Assembly: GCF_001461695.1 (NCBI RefSeq)
Contig: NZ_AUTC01000137.1
Span: forward strand, 1-64,000
Direction: 5' to 3'
Length of the DNA: 64,000 nucleotides
Origin: Sinorhizobium fredii USDA 205
GTDB taxonomy: Bacteria > Pseudomonadota > Alphaproteobacteria > Rhizobiales > Rhizobiaceae
The notes under the pieces were generated by a model that did not search any database, was not told the origin of the DNA, and was given only the letters and a program-made list of their open reading frames with translations. Every line of letters begins with the position of its first letter. Position 1 is the stretch's first letter. The translations under genes and the position numbers were made by a program. Of this stretch, positions 54,621 to 63,728 are shown in pieces.

Positions 54621-55030
54621 CCGACGTTCCCTTTCTTCGTTTCGCGACTTCCGTCGGCCTTCGATATGCTACCGCCGGAGCCTCCGGGCCGCGGCCGTGG
54701 ATTGCCCGCCATGACGAACCCGTGCCGGTGCCGCGCTTCTATCGCCCTGGCGCTGGCCGAGGAGGCAAGGGCCGAACCGAATCCCGCGATCCGCCGTCGG
54801 CGGACGCGATCCTTTCCGGTGCGGTCCGGTCTATCCCGGGCCAGCGCCCGCCTGTGCTTCAGCGGGCAAGGAGTCGGGTCGACACGGTCCGGAAGAGAGC
54901 CGACTCGACCGTGTACGCCCGAAAACCAGCGCGCCGCTGTCGCTGCCGATAAAACGAAAGCGGCTCGCTCGGCCCTATACGCCAGTCCCGCCATCGTCCG
55001 GCTCCAACCGGGCCGACCTGGGCAAGGGAA
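54621..55030. other. High-GC spacer, possibly eroded gene
   Basis: 410 bp with open frames on both strands but no protein-like sequence that I could recognise. Given the paralogous fragment right after it, it may be the decayed 5' part of that gene. Confidence 0.3.
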
Positions 55031-55420
55031 ATGCCGGTGCCCAGCGGCAGATTGAAACTGACCGCCTACAGCCCTCTGCTCGACGTCACCTGGTCGCGCG
55101 AATGGGTGGAAACGCCCGGGAGCCCGCTCGACGAGCGGCTCGAAACGATCGTGGCGGCAATCGAAAGCGGCGCGCTCGAGCTACTCGCAGGCTCGAGCGC
55201 GACGGGCGGTACGGGCCCTAGCCAGCAGGCAAGGTCCGGGGACCAGCCCGCGCCGACTGCGGGGGCCGCCGCGCGCCTGGCCGCGGTTCAGCTTCCAGGG
55301 TTGCACGGGCCGGCATCGGATAAGCCCGCGTTGCCGGCGGGGGCCACCGCGCGCCTCCTCGCGCTTCAGCTTCCAGGCGTGGACTTCGGGAATTGGGAAG
55401 CCGATCCGCCCGCTGGTTAG
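55031..55420 (+). pseudogene. Truncated paralogue of the 325-aa island protein
   Basis: 129-codon frame whose first 53 residues (VPSGRLKLTAYSPLLDVTWSREWVETPG, then LETIVAAIESGALELL) match the C-terminus of the 53381 gene product. The N-terminal 270 residues have no counterpart in the same frame. The remaining codons cover a 78-bp tandem repeat. Probably a remnant of a duplicated module. Confidence 0.6.
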
Positions 55421-55534
55421 ATCGACCGCCACCACGAATTCTCCTCTGCACCGCATCCGGTGGATCGTCCACCTAGACAGTGTGAGCAACTCGCAAACCT
55501 GCTTGAGCGTGTATAGTCCCGTCGGAAATTCCAT
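55181..55534 (-). CDS. AlpA-like HTH protein with repeat tail
   Basis: 117 aa from ATG 55534. Residues 1-50 are AlpA-like (GLYTLKQVCELLTLSRWTIHRMRCRGEFVVAV, then GRIGFPIPEVHAWKLKRE), a diverged relative of the 54378 product. The C-terminal part is encoded by the 78-bp tandem repeat (two WKL(K/N)R(E/G)xARGGPR blocks) and overlaps the opposing fragment by 240 bp, so that tail may not be original. Confidence 0.55.
   Translation of the reverse strand: MEFPTGLYTLKQVCELLTLSRWTIHRMRCRGEFVVAVDLTSGRIGFPIPEVHAWKLKREEARGGPRRQRGLIRCRPVQPWKLNRGQARGGPRSRRGLVPGPCLLARARTARRARACE
55245..55382. repeat. Imperfect tandem repeat, 78-bp period
   Basis: Unit 1 starts at 55245 (agcccgcgcc) and unit 2 at 55323 (agcccgcgtt); both contain gcgggggcc, cgcgcgcct and cttcagcttccagg-type blocks. 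The 26-codon period keeps the frame open on both strands: (A)xLPGxxG on plus, WKLxRxxARGGP on minus. Confidence 0.7.
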
Positions 55535-56120
55535 GGCGCGACCTCCTTGTCGTCGGCTTCCCGCCGTTCGGTGGTTCCGGTGTGCTTTCATCCGCGCGCG
55601 ATCTCGCATCGCGCCGATTGGGTATAATTCACGCTCTTTCCGTCTGTAACGTCAACACCACAGAGAATATCTCACAACTCTTCCTGGACGTCGGCTCCGG
55701 TACAAAACATACGTTTACTCTTACGTTAAATATATATAGACCCAAAGAGGGGTCTATTCGCAGAGTTGCAAAACCATGTCTTGAAAAATAGAGCAACGTT
55801 GTTGTCAACACTCCCTGTCGAGCGCAAATAAATTGTAGACTTCATTTGCAGCACAAAACGAGGCTGCGGCTGCCGACGCTGGAGAACAACGGTTCCGCGC
55901 GTGCGGTAGTCCACACAGCCTCCTACGACCCGCCCGACGAGGTCCGTCGCGAGAGGTTTTTTGAAATCAAGACCGGCGGAGGCAGCGGCAACCGCGGCAA
56001 AACACTATTGGAGACTCGACAAACTCGTCACCTTTCGATCCGAAGGGGGCGACGTTAGAAAAACATTTCTGTGAACGCGCGCTACCAGCCGCATGACTGG
56101 ACGGTGCTTTGCGTTTCGCG
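55535..56120. other. AT-rich spacer before the defence genes
   Basis: 586 bp without a convincing gene. About 55620-55850 is far more AT-rich than the surroundings and holds a tagaccc-aaagag-gggtcta hairpin (55737-55756). ORFs of 60-70 codons occur on both strands but show no family features. It may hold promoters or be foreign DNA. Confidence 0.4.
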
Positions 56121-58742
56121 TCAAAATCGCTCTCGCGGTTCGACCGGATAGCCTAGCCTTTCCCCTATACTCCGAATCTCGCTTGCGACGACGGGTCCGA
56201 ACTGTACATCGCTACGCCTGCTTTCCTGGAGATCGGCGAGCGCGGACTGAATATTCGGCCAGCGCAACCTTCTACCGCTGCCGCCGCTACCCGCGGCGCG
56301 TAGCCCCCTGCCGTCTACCAGTTCGATCAGCTTGTCCTGCGCCTCAAGCGAGAGCTTTAACGCCGCATTGGAGTATACGAATTGCAGCCCGGTCAGCTTA
56401 CCCAAATCGTCATACTCCTTGTCCGGCTCCATTTCCGGCAAGCATTCGGGGACCGTTTGCTCGATGCCGTCCGGCAGCACTTCAACCTCCTTCCAGAAAT
56501 CGGAGCCAATGGTGTCGCTCACCTCCTCGATCCATGGGCTGGCTTTCCCGTGGAACGAGAGGATTAGCTCTCGCTTCGCGCGGGTCATAGCCACATATAG
56601 CTTGCAGGACGCCCTGTAAGCCTCCTCTTCGGGAGCGTCGAATGGCGGGAGCACGCCGTCCCGGCAGTTCAGGATTATGAGCACGTCGAACTCATATCCC
56701 TTCGTCTGCTCGAGGTCGCAGAACACGAGCGCGTCGCTGCTTGGATCATAGGCACCGTCGAGAGCCGTAACGCCGCATTTCGCCGCGAACACCTTGACGT
56801 CCCTGGCGGAAAAGCCTGCGAACGCGATGCACACCGTCCGTGCGCCCCCGTCGAGCGCGGTCTGTGCGTATGTCCGCGCGTAGACGATCTCTTCTTCCAG
56901 CGTCTCGGCCGCTAGCGCCATGGGTACGTGGCCACTGAAGTTGGCGAACTTGGGATCGAGAATCTCGAGGTCCTCGCTGTCGAGCATGTCCTCGCTGAGG
57001 TTCCTTCTCAGGACCTCGTATGCCGCTTTCAATATCTCGCGACTGTTCCTGTAGTTTTTCTGGATGCGTTCGCGGCTGACGGACGTGATCCCGGCTTCGA
57101 CGAGACTGCGATGTTTCGGCAGGATGGTCTGCGCCACGTCACCGCATAGAAAAATGTCGTTCGGTCCCACTTGAACCAACTGCCGCACGACACTTAGCTC
57201 GGTCGTCCCGAAGTCCTGCGCCTCGTCGACGAGGATGCTGGTATAGCGCGCTTTGATCGATGGCAGGTGCTTTGCCAAGGCTGCCGTAAGTCCCAGGTAG
57301 TCGACAACACCGATGTCGCGCATCTTGCGCTCCCATCCGGCCAACCCGTCAAGTACGTCCGCTCTACGGTCCGAAACGATTCCGAACTTGCGGCCCTTTC
57401 GCTCGATAGTGAGGTAAGATTTCCGGTCGTCGGGTTTGACAGCGCTTCGTATCCAGTCAAATTCTTCGCGGATGTAGGTCTCGGCGTTCACCCCGCGCGC
57501 CGTAAGTGATTTATGCAGCGGTAACAGGACCTTGGCCGTCGAATTATTCAGCCACTGGCGGTAATATTCACGAAATATCAGATCGACATGTTCGTCATGC
57601 TTCCACGTGACGTCGAGATAAAGGCGGTCGTTTTCCGGTTCGAACTCGTGCAGCAGACGTTGCGCCAATTCGAAGAACGACGTCACGTCGACACGACGGC
57701 GTACGTCCTCGTCGACGCACGAGGACTCCACCAGTTGGGTTAACAGTCCCGCCAAGCTTCGATTGAGAGTCAACAACAGAACGCGCGATCCCTCGGTTTC
57801 CGCCAGCCGCAGCGCTCTGCGTACGGCCACGCATGTCTTTCCCGCCCCAGAAACACCGGACAGTTGGGCCCCTCCCGGATAGGTAGCCTGGACGACCTTC
57901 TCCTGCTCCGGATGAAGGTAGAGGAACCATTCCTGCCACGACGACCGCTTTTCGAATGAGCTCAGCCAGTCTTCGTATTCCTTTGAGCCCAGTCGAAGCC
58001 GACGGATGTCTTCGCCGTCCTTCACTTCGAGAAGTTCGACGTCATCAACCTCCTCAAGAGCGCTGATCCGTCCGAGGCCATAGTCGACCCGATCCTGAGC
58101 GCCATCGTAATTTCCAGCGAGAAGAAGATTGAATACGCTATAGACGAACTCGCGCTTCGGCTCGGCGACCTCCGAAAGGATTGCTTCCAGCTCCTTGGTT
58201 GTCGAGCGCGCGTCCAATGCCTCTAGCCGACGCGCCACGCTCCGGGGCAGGCCATCGAACACGTGATCCATGGCCTCCGAATCAAGTCGATCTGCGAGAG
58301 CTACGTCGTGATGATCCGCCCGGTGCCATCCGGTATGGATGATTTCCTCACCCGCACCGGGGACAAGCACCGCTCGAAGGTCTCGGACCGCGACTTTCAA
58401 TCCCTTCTGGCCATTCAGCCATTTGTCAACGTCCTCGTGATCTCCGACGAAAAGGAAAATGCATGCCTTGTCATATTGCTGCGTTACCAAGCGCCAGCCG
58501 TCGCCCAGATCGTATTTGACGGCATTCGCTATCCGGGACTCGCCATGATTTGTGGGCGACAAGCCCGCGAATGGGTCAGGGTCCCGCAGGCTTCCAAGGA
58601 TTACCCTCACCTTGTCCGCCTTCTTACGACACTGCCCGCCATCCCGGATCGCTTTCGAGAGGGAACGGTCAAAAGTTTTCGTCGTGTAATAGCTGATGGA
58701 CTGCGCGATGTTCGCGACGGCTTTCGGCGGTATGGAGTCCAA
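56121..58742 (-). CDS. UvrD-like SF1 helicase with RelE/ParE-like N-terminus
   Basis: 873 aa. Residues about 15-120 resemble a RelE/ParE-type toxin fold (AIRDGGQCRKKADKVRVIL, then NAVKYDLGDGWRLVTQQYDKACIFLFVGDHEDVDKWL in parts). Helicase motifs: Walker A GVSGAGKT (296-303), Walker B ILVDEAQDF, motif III LCGDVAQ, IV KNYRNSREIL, V TKGYEFDVLIIL, VI YVAMTRAKREL. The C-terminal 130 residues are of unknown role. ATP-driven DNA or RNA remodelling is expected; the neighbourhood suggests phage defence. Divergent from the DUF262 gene (182 bp). Confidence 0.83.
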   Translation of the reverse strand: MDSIPPKAVANIAQSISYYTTKTFDRSLSKAIRDGGQCRKKADKVRVILGSLRDPDPFAGLSPTNHGESRIANAVKYDLGDGWRLVTQQYDKACIFLFVGDHEDVDKWLNGQKGLKVAVRDLRAVLVPGAGEEIIHTGWHRADHHDVALADRLDSEAMDHVFDGLPRSVARRLEALDARSTTKELEAILSEVAEPKREFVYSVFNLLLAGNYDGAQDRVDYGLGRISALEEVDDVELLEVKDGEDIRRLRLGSKEYEDWLSSFEKRSSWQEWFLYLHPEQEKVVQATYPGGAQLSGVSGAGKTCVAVRRALRLAETEGSRVLLLTLNRSLAGLLTQLVESSCVDEDVRRRVDVTSFFELAQRLLHEFEPENDRLYLDVTWKHDEHVDLIFREYYRQWLNNSTAKVLLPLHKSLTARGVNAETYIREEFDWIRSAVKPDDRKSYLTIERKGRKFGIVSDRRADVLDGLAGWERKMRDIGVVDYLGLTAALAKHLPSIKARYTSILVDEAQDFGTTELSVVRQLVQVGPNDIFLCGDVAQTILPKHRSLVEAGITSVSRERIQKNYRNSREILKAAYEVLRRNLSEDMLDSEDLEILDPKFANFSGHVPMALAAETLEEEIVYARTYAQTALDGGARTVCIAFAGFSARDVKVFAAKCGVTALDGAYDPSSDALVFCDLEQTKGYEFDVLIILNCRDGVLPPFDAPEEEAYRASCKLYVAMTRAKRELILSFHGKASPWIEEVSDTIGSDFWKEVEVLPDGIEQTVPECLPEMEPDKEYDDLGKLTGLQFVYSNAALKLSLEAQDKLIELVDGRGLRAAGSGGSGRRLRWPNIQSALADLQESRRSDVQFGPVVASEIRSIGERLGYPVEPRERF

Positions 58743-58924
58743 GAAACTGCCCCTGCGATGCTCTCTTCCGGCACACTATATTTTGGCGTTCAGCTCAAGC
58801 GCAAGTTGGGTTTTCGATTGTTTACACGGGTCATGGACATTAGCCGTCGTTTTCAGGATGTTAGCTGCGAATTCCTTATTACGTTGAGCTGATTCTCTAA
58901 TCTTCCCACCCGGAAAACCCCATC

Positions 58925-60835
58925 ATGAAACCTTACACACGATCCATCATCGAGCTCTTCGATGGCAAAAGGCGTTACTTGATACCGCTTTATCAGCGGC
59001 AGTACGCCTGGAAAGCCAAGCCCCAGCTGGAGCTTCTGTGGGAAGATATCGAGAGGGCGACCGAGAGGCTAAAGACGGACCGGGCCTCTGTATCTCCGCA
59101 TTTCATGGGTGCGATCGTCATCAGCCAGGTCAAGACCTACGGAAAGGAGGTCCAAGCCTTTGAAATCATCGATGGTCAGCAACGGCTCACAACGTTCCAG
59201 TTGCTTCTCACCGCACTGCGAGACGTGGCGACCAAATTTGAATCCACTTACGCCGACGAAGTCTCAAAATATCTGCTCAACAGCGGCATGATGGAAAACC
59301 CGCTTGTCGAGCGTTACAAACTATGGCCGTCGCTTCTGGACCGAAGGGCGTTCGTTTCGCTCGTTGATGCGAACGCCGATCTCGACAAGATCGCCGACAA
59401 GCCCCTGGACGAGGACGGCTTCGTCAGGCTCGCCATCGCGGCGCACGCCTACTTCAGGGAGAAGATCGAGGCGCATGTAAGTCCCGACAGCGACTTCGAC
59501 GAGCATGCCATGGACATCCTGTTCGAGGCGCTCAAAGACGGGCTCGCGGTCGTGTCGATCGAGCTCGAGGGCGGCGATGATCCTCAAACGATCTTCGAGA
59601 CCCTGAATAGCCGGGGCGTCGACCTCTCGGCGGGTGATCTGATGCGAAACTTCATCTTCCAGCGCGCCAAGGGCATGGGCCAGAAGGCGAGCTCACTTAT
59701 TGTGGACGAGCTCTACAAAAAGCACTGGTTGCCGCTGGATCGGGCATTCTGGACACAGAGTGCCTCCCGTGGGCGTCAGACGAGTAGCCGATTGGATTGG
59801 ATGCTGACGGACCACCTATCGATGCATCTAGCCGACATCGTCTCGGTCGAGACGCTCTTCGAGGCTTATAGGCGCTGGATTCTCAGTATACGTCCGTTCG
59901 AGGACGTGACCGAAGAACTATCTTCAATTACGGCAACCGCCGAAGTCGAAAGGAAGCTGTTCGAGCAGTCCAAGAACGACCCTCTCGGAAGATTCGGCAT
60001 CTTCGCCGATGCGTTCGACGTGTCGACAGCCATGCCGCTTGTCATATACCTCGCCACCGAGGCTGACATCGGCGACAGGTTACCTGAAGCTCTGCATGCG
60101 CTGGAAAGCTACATACTGCGCCGCGACATCTGTGGGCTGACCACGAAAGCCTACAACAGGCTGTTCGTGGGCCTCGTGGATCGAATCCGGAAAGCAAAAG
60201 GCGACAAAGTCGAGGCCTTGGTCGAGACGCTTTCAAGCAGGGAATCGGATATCGATCGTTGGCCGAGCGACACCGAGTGGCGTCACGCTTGGCTCGGACG
60301 CGACCAGTACAAGGGGCAGCGACAGCCGCGCCTTCGCTACCTCTTCGAAATCATCGAACAGCGGAAGCGTACCAAGCTAAACGAGAACATCGAAATCAAG
60401 TCGGCGCTCTCGATCGAACACATCATGCCGCGGGGTTGGACCGACAATTGGCCTATCGCCGGGTACGAGAACGCGGCCGATGACGATACAGAGTATCTGT
60501 TGAGGTCCGCCGAACGAGATGGCGCAGTTAACAAACTGGGCAATCTGACTCTCCTTACCCAGTCGCTGAATGCGACCGTGTCCAACGGCCCCTTCTCAAT
60601 CAAGATGCCCGCCGTCCGATCGCATTCAAGCCTGGCCCTTAACCGCGAGCTCAACGGTTTCGATACATGGAACGAGGAAACCATTAAGCTGCGCGGAGCG
60701 GCTCTTTTCGAAGTGGCTAGGCAGGTATGGGTATCGCCAAAAAATTTGACAGAAGTTGCTGCCGCTACCGCATCCAACATCACCGTGACTGGACCCGTAA
60801 GATTACCAGTTGTATGCGAAGTCAGCGGCAAGTGA
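58925..60835 (+). CDS. GmrSD-like DUF262/DUF1524 nuclease
   Basis: 636 aa. N-terminal DUF262 (ParB/Srx-like NTPase) with IPLYQRQYAWK and the DGQQR motif at 83-87; C-terminal DUF1524 HNH-type nuclease with EHIMP (H499) and NKLGNLTLLTQSLN (N540, N549 region). Single-chain GmrSD-type proteins act as type IV restriction enzymes on modified phage DNA, while other DUF262/DUF1524 proteins serve in different defence systems. Its last 33 bp overlap the 3' end of the convergent helicase gene. Confidence 0.85.
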   Translation: MKPYTRSIIELFDGKRRYLIPLYQRQYAWKAKPQLELLWEDIERATERLKTDRASVSPHFMGAIVISQVKTYGKEVQAFEIIDGQQRLTTFQLLLTALRDVATKFESTYADEVSKYLLNSGMMENPLVERYKLWPSLLDRRAFVSLVDANADLDKIADKPLDEDGFVRLAIAAHAYFREKIEAHVSPDSDFDEHAMDILFEALKDGLAVVSIELEGGDDPQTIFETLNSRGVDLSAGDLMRNFIFQRAKGMGQKASSLIVDELYKKHWLPLDRAFWTQSASRGRQTSSRLDWMLTDHLSMHLADIVSVETLFEAYRRWILSIRPFEDVTEELSSITATAEVERKLFEQSKNDPLGRFGIFADAFDVSTAMPLVIYLATEADIGDRLPEALHALESYILRRDICGLTTKAYNRLFVGLVDRIRKAKGDKVEALVETLSSRESDIDRWPSDTEWRHAWLGRDQYKGQRQPRLRYLFEIIEQRKRTKLNENIEIKSALSIEHIMPRGWTDNWPIAGYENAADDDTEYLLRSAERDGAVNKLGNLTLLTQSLNATVSNGPFSIKMPAVRSHSSLALNRELNGFDTWNEETIKLRGAALFEVARQVWVSPKNLTEVAAATASNITVTGPVRLPVVCEVSGK

Positions 60836-63487
60836 TTTTATTTTTTCCGGGAGACTATTTCCCACGCAAGTCAGGCCGAGATATGTCGCGGCCCGAGTCG
60901 CTCCCACATACAGATACTTATCAAACAAAGTCGGATGGAGAGATGCAAGGCTATCCACTCCAACGAAGAAAACGGCCTCGAACTCCAGGCCCTTGATGTG
61001 CTCAACATCGAACACTCGAATGTCGTTCTCCTGACCAGCGAACTGTCCCTTGTAGCAGGCAACGACATTTAAATTCTGACCAGAAAGTGCGGCCTGTAGC
61101 TCGTCGGCAAGCGGGCCGACTTCCGCCTCGTCGTTGACTAGAATCGCAACCGAAGGCAATGGCTCTGTAAAACGCTCAATTTCTCTGATCCTATCAGCCA
61201 ACCAACGGGCGATGTTATGGCGCTCAGAAAGTCCAACACCGAGTACCGGCGACACCCCCTCGTTGTCCATATTCTTCGGCAGAGCAACGTCCACCGTTTC
61301 GCCCGAGCATAGTCGTACGATTTCAGTTGCAAGATGACTCAGTTGGCGGCTGTGACGATAGGTGACCTGAATCGGCCGCACCTCGATCTGAGGGAAAGCC
61401 CACAGCATATCATCCGCAGACCGGCTGCCCCACGCAGTGATACGCTGGTTGAAGTCCCCACAAGCAAAGAACGACTCGATCATTGGGCTGCCAAGAGCGC
61501 CCATGCATGCAAGCTGGATGGGCGAGAAGTCCGTCGCCTCATCGACCATAATCTGATTCCTGAAGAGTTGCTGAGATTCTTTGAGCACCGAATAAACTGG
61601 TTCGTCGATGGTGCGTCGGATAGTCCGATCTCCAATCAATTCCGACACACCCCTAAGTGTACCAAGGAGCATGAGGTCAACTTCGAGCGGACCGACGTCA
61701 CCGAGAGGGATCGGGTCCTGCGTGTACCACAGACCGTCAGCCTGTCGCGCGCGCCTAAAGCGCCGGTAGCGCGCCGGGATTCCGTTAAGGTACCGCCTTA
61801 CCGGGTTGGCGAACTTGCGAAGCTCGGTTTGGGTTTGCAGGCTCTCACCAATCTGACGTAGGTCTGCATCCGGTAATGTCCTGTCCGCGATCCATTCAGC
61901 GATCCGCCCTGCTCGGCTAGTCTTGCCCAGCACCCGCCGCGAGAACCGCGCTCGCGCTTGGCTCCGCAAATTCCGAGTATATGCAGCAGCAGCAGCGGCG
62001 CTTCGTGTACGCGGTGTCTGGATTTCCTCTTCCTCGTCCCCTTCCGCATCGTCCAAGTCGTCGTCAGCCGAACTCAGACTGTCAAGGAACAAGGAAAATT
62101 CGTCGAGGAAGCTCCGGTTGCGGTTCACCTGCAGAACGAGGCTGCGTTTGATGGCACCGTCGGTCTCCTGCTTGAGTCCCTCAAGCAACCGCTCGACCTC
62201 GGCGGAGGTACCCGTCACCCCGAGCATCGCTCGCGCAAAGCCGATAGAACGCGCACCGGCGACGGTCGAACCCAGCCGCGTCCCTAGTCTTGATGTTTCA
62301 GTCGCCGCAGTCTTGCTGAGTAGCTCGGCTGCACCGTCGAGTTCAGCCCAGAATTCGTTCGTCTGCCAGCGCGAGAAATCTTCATACCAATCCTTCTGAT
62401 TATCAACGATACTGGGTTGCAGAAGTAGATCGTTCTCCTTGAGGACAAACAGCCCGCCTCCTGCCGAGGTCCTTAAAATGCGAAACCGGTTGCGCGCCAA
62501 CTCCAGCCGGAAGCGCGACCACGTTGCAATCTTCTGATCGGGTGCGGCAATGTTTTCGCGGGCAAACGCCTCCTTCAGATACTGCTTTAGAAGATCGGTA
62601 GGTGTGAACATCAGCCAGCTGTGGCGATGTTCCGGACCATTTTCGAAACGGCTTCCGTCTGCGAGCCTGCGCTCATCCTCATCCAGGAATTCACGATCTA
62701 ATTTCTGGCCGAGACGCCTGATCAAAGTTGTCGTCTTACCCGTCCCAGGTGGGCCAATAATGAGGAGCTGACTGTTGAGCGGCAAACGGAAGATTTCATC
62801 TTGATAGCGATCGAGAATGGGCTGGTCTCTCAGCCCCATTTTGGTAATCACGCTGCGACGGATGCCTTCGATGAGAATCGATGCCTTCTCAGCATCGGCA
62901 AGAATGCTTTCAAGCAGGCCGTCGTCGTCCTGCCGGACCTGAAGCGCCAGAATGTCGCGCATCGATACGACCGTGACCGGACCATACGTTTCGCCTTCCA
63001 GTACCGAATTCCGTGAGTCCCATTCGCCATTGCGCCGTAGCGGGTGGAGAAGTGCCTTTTCGATGATCTCAAGAACCTGGGTGCCTTTTGGTGTGCGGAG
63101 TTCGTACTCATCACCGACATCCAGGGAGGCAAGTCTGCCTGCAGGCGAATTGCGACCGGCGAGGCGTTTGCCCTCACCGGGACTAGCGGCCGGCGTCTCG
63201 CGGCAGATGTAATAGATCACAGGGCGGCCGTCGGCGTGCCGAGCAACGACTCGTGCAATCGCTGGCTCTCGGGCAAGTACTTCCAGGCTGCGACGCTGGG
63301 CCTCATCGATTTCGCCAAGCAATTTGACCGCCTCGCCGGAGGTGAAGGTATTCACGCTTGCAAGAGAGGCAGGTCCGGTCGAGTAGGCTTCGGTGAGCTG
63401 TGACTCGACCGATGACGCAATGGCGTCAAATACGTCCAATGTCTCGGTCGCAACTTGTTCGATGTTGCCTTGGTAGTTTGTCGCCAT
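60803..63487 (-). CDS. UvrD-like SF1 helicase, long form
   Basis: 894 aa from ATG 63487, which has a ggggagcgggga Shine-Dalgarno; a longer frame exists but lacks one. A 235-residue N-terminal region without recognised fold, then Walker A GPPGTGKT (245-252), Walker B MVDEATDFS (DEAT, not DEAD or DEAQ), motif III ACGDFNQR, IV VTYRHSRQL, V KGLEFEAVFFVG and VI YVGATRAATYL. A 200-residue insert separates motifs I and II. Encoded 241 bp after the DrmB-like gene on the same strand, so they may form one defence operon. Confidence 0.82.
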   Translation of the reverse strand: MATNYQGNIEQVATETLDVFDAIASSVESQLTEAYSTGPASLASVNTFTSGEAVKLLGEIDEAQRRSLEVLAREPAIARVVARHADGRPVIYYICRETPAASPGEGKRLAGRNSPAGRLASLDVGDEYELRTPKGTQVLEIIEKALLHPLRRNGEWDSRNSVLEGETYGPVTVVSMRDILALQVRQDDDGLLESILADAEKASILIEGIRRSVITKMGLRDQPILDRYQDEIFRLPLNSQLLIIGPPGTGKTTTLIRRLGQKLDREFLDEDERRLADGSRFENGPEHRHSWLMFTPTDLLKQYLKEAFARENIAAPDQKIATWSRFRLELARNRFRILRTSAGGGLFVLKENDLLLQPSIVDNQKDWYEDFSRWQTNEFWAELDGAAELLSKTAATETSRLGTRLGSTVAGARSIGFARAMLGVTGTSAEVERLLEGLKQETDGAIKRSLVLQVNRNRSFLDEFSLFLDSLSSADDDLDDAEGDEEEEIQTPRTRSAAAAAAYTRNLRSQARARFSRRVLGKTSRAGRIAEWIADRTLPDADLRQIGESLQTQTELRKFANPVRRYLNGIPARYRRFRRARQADGLWYTQDPIPLGDVGPLEVDLMLLGTLRGVSELIGDRTIRRTIDEPVYSVLKESQQLFRNQIMVDEATDFSPIQLACMGALGSPMIESFFACGDFNQRITAWGSRSADDMLWAFPQIEVRPIQVTYRHSRQLSHLATEIVRLCSGETVDVALPKNMDNEGVSPVLGVGLSERHNIARWLADRIREIERFTEPLPSVAILVNDEAEVGPLADELQAALSGQNLNVVACYKGQFAGQENDIRVFDVEHIKGLEFEAVFFVGVDSLASLHPTLFDKYLYVGATRAATYLGLTCVGNSLPEKIKSLAADFAYNW

Positions 63488-63728
63488 TCCCCGCTCCCCG
63501 CCCGACAATTCTTGGCTGTTGAATGGACTGCCAAGCCCATCCTTTCGTTGTATCAGTTCAAATATCGCAACGGAAAGGAAGCTGTTTTGCTTCAAACATC
63601 CAAAATCCGGGTCCGTTGTGCACAGCAATGCGACGCTCTCAGAGAGACAATAAGGGGGCGAGGATTCTCGGCTCGTCGCTGATAGCGATCGCCACCGCGG
63701 TGGAAGGCAATGCGACGAGCAGCCATCC

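Noticed and set aside
55582-55811. Small ORFs of 60-69 codons on both strands in the AT-rich spacer
   Set aside because: No Shine-Dalgarno, no family features, and mutually overlapping; coding not supported.
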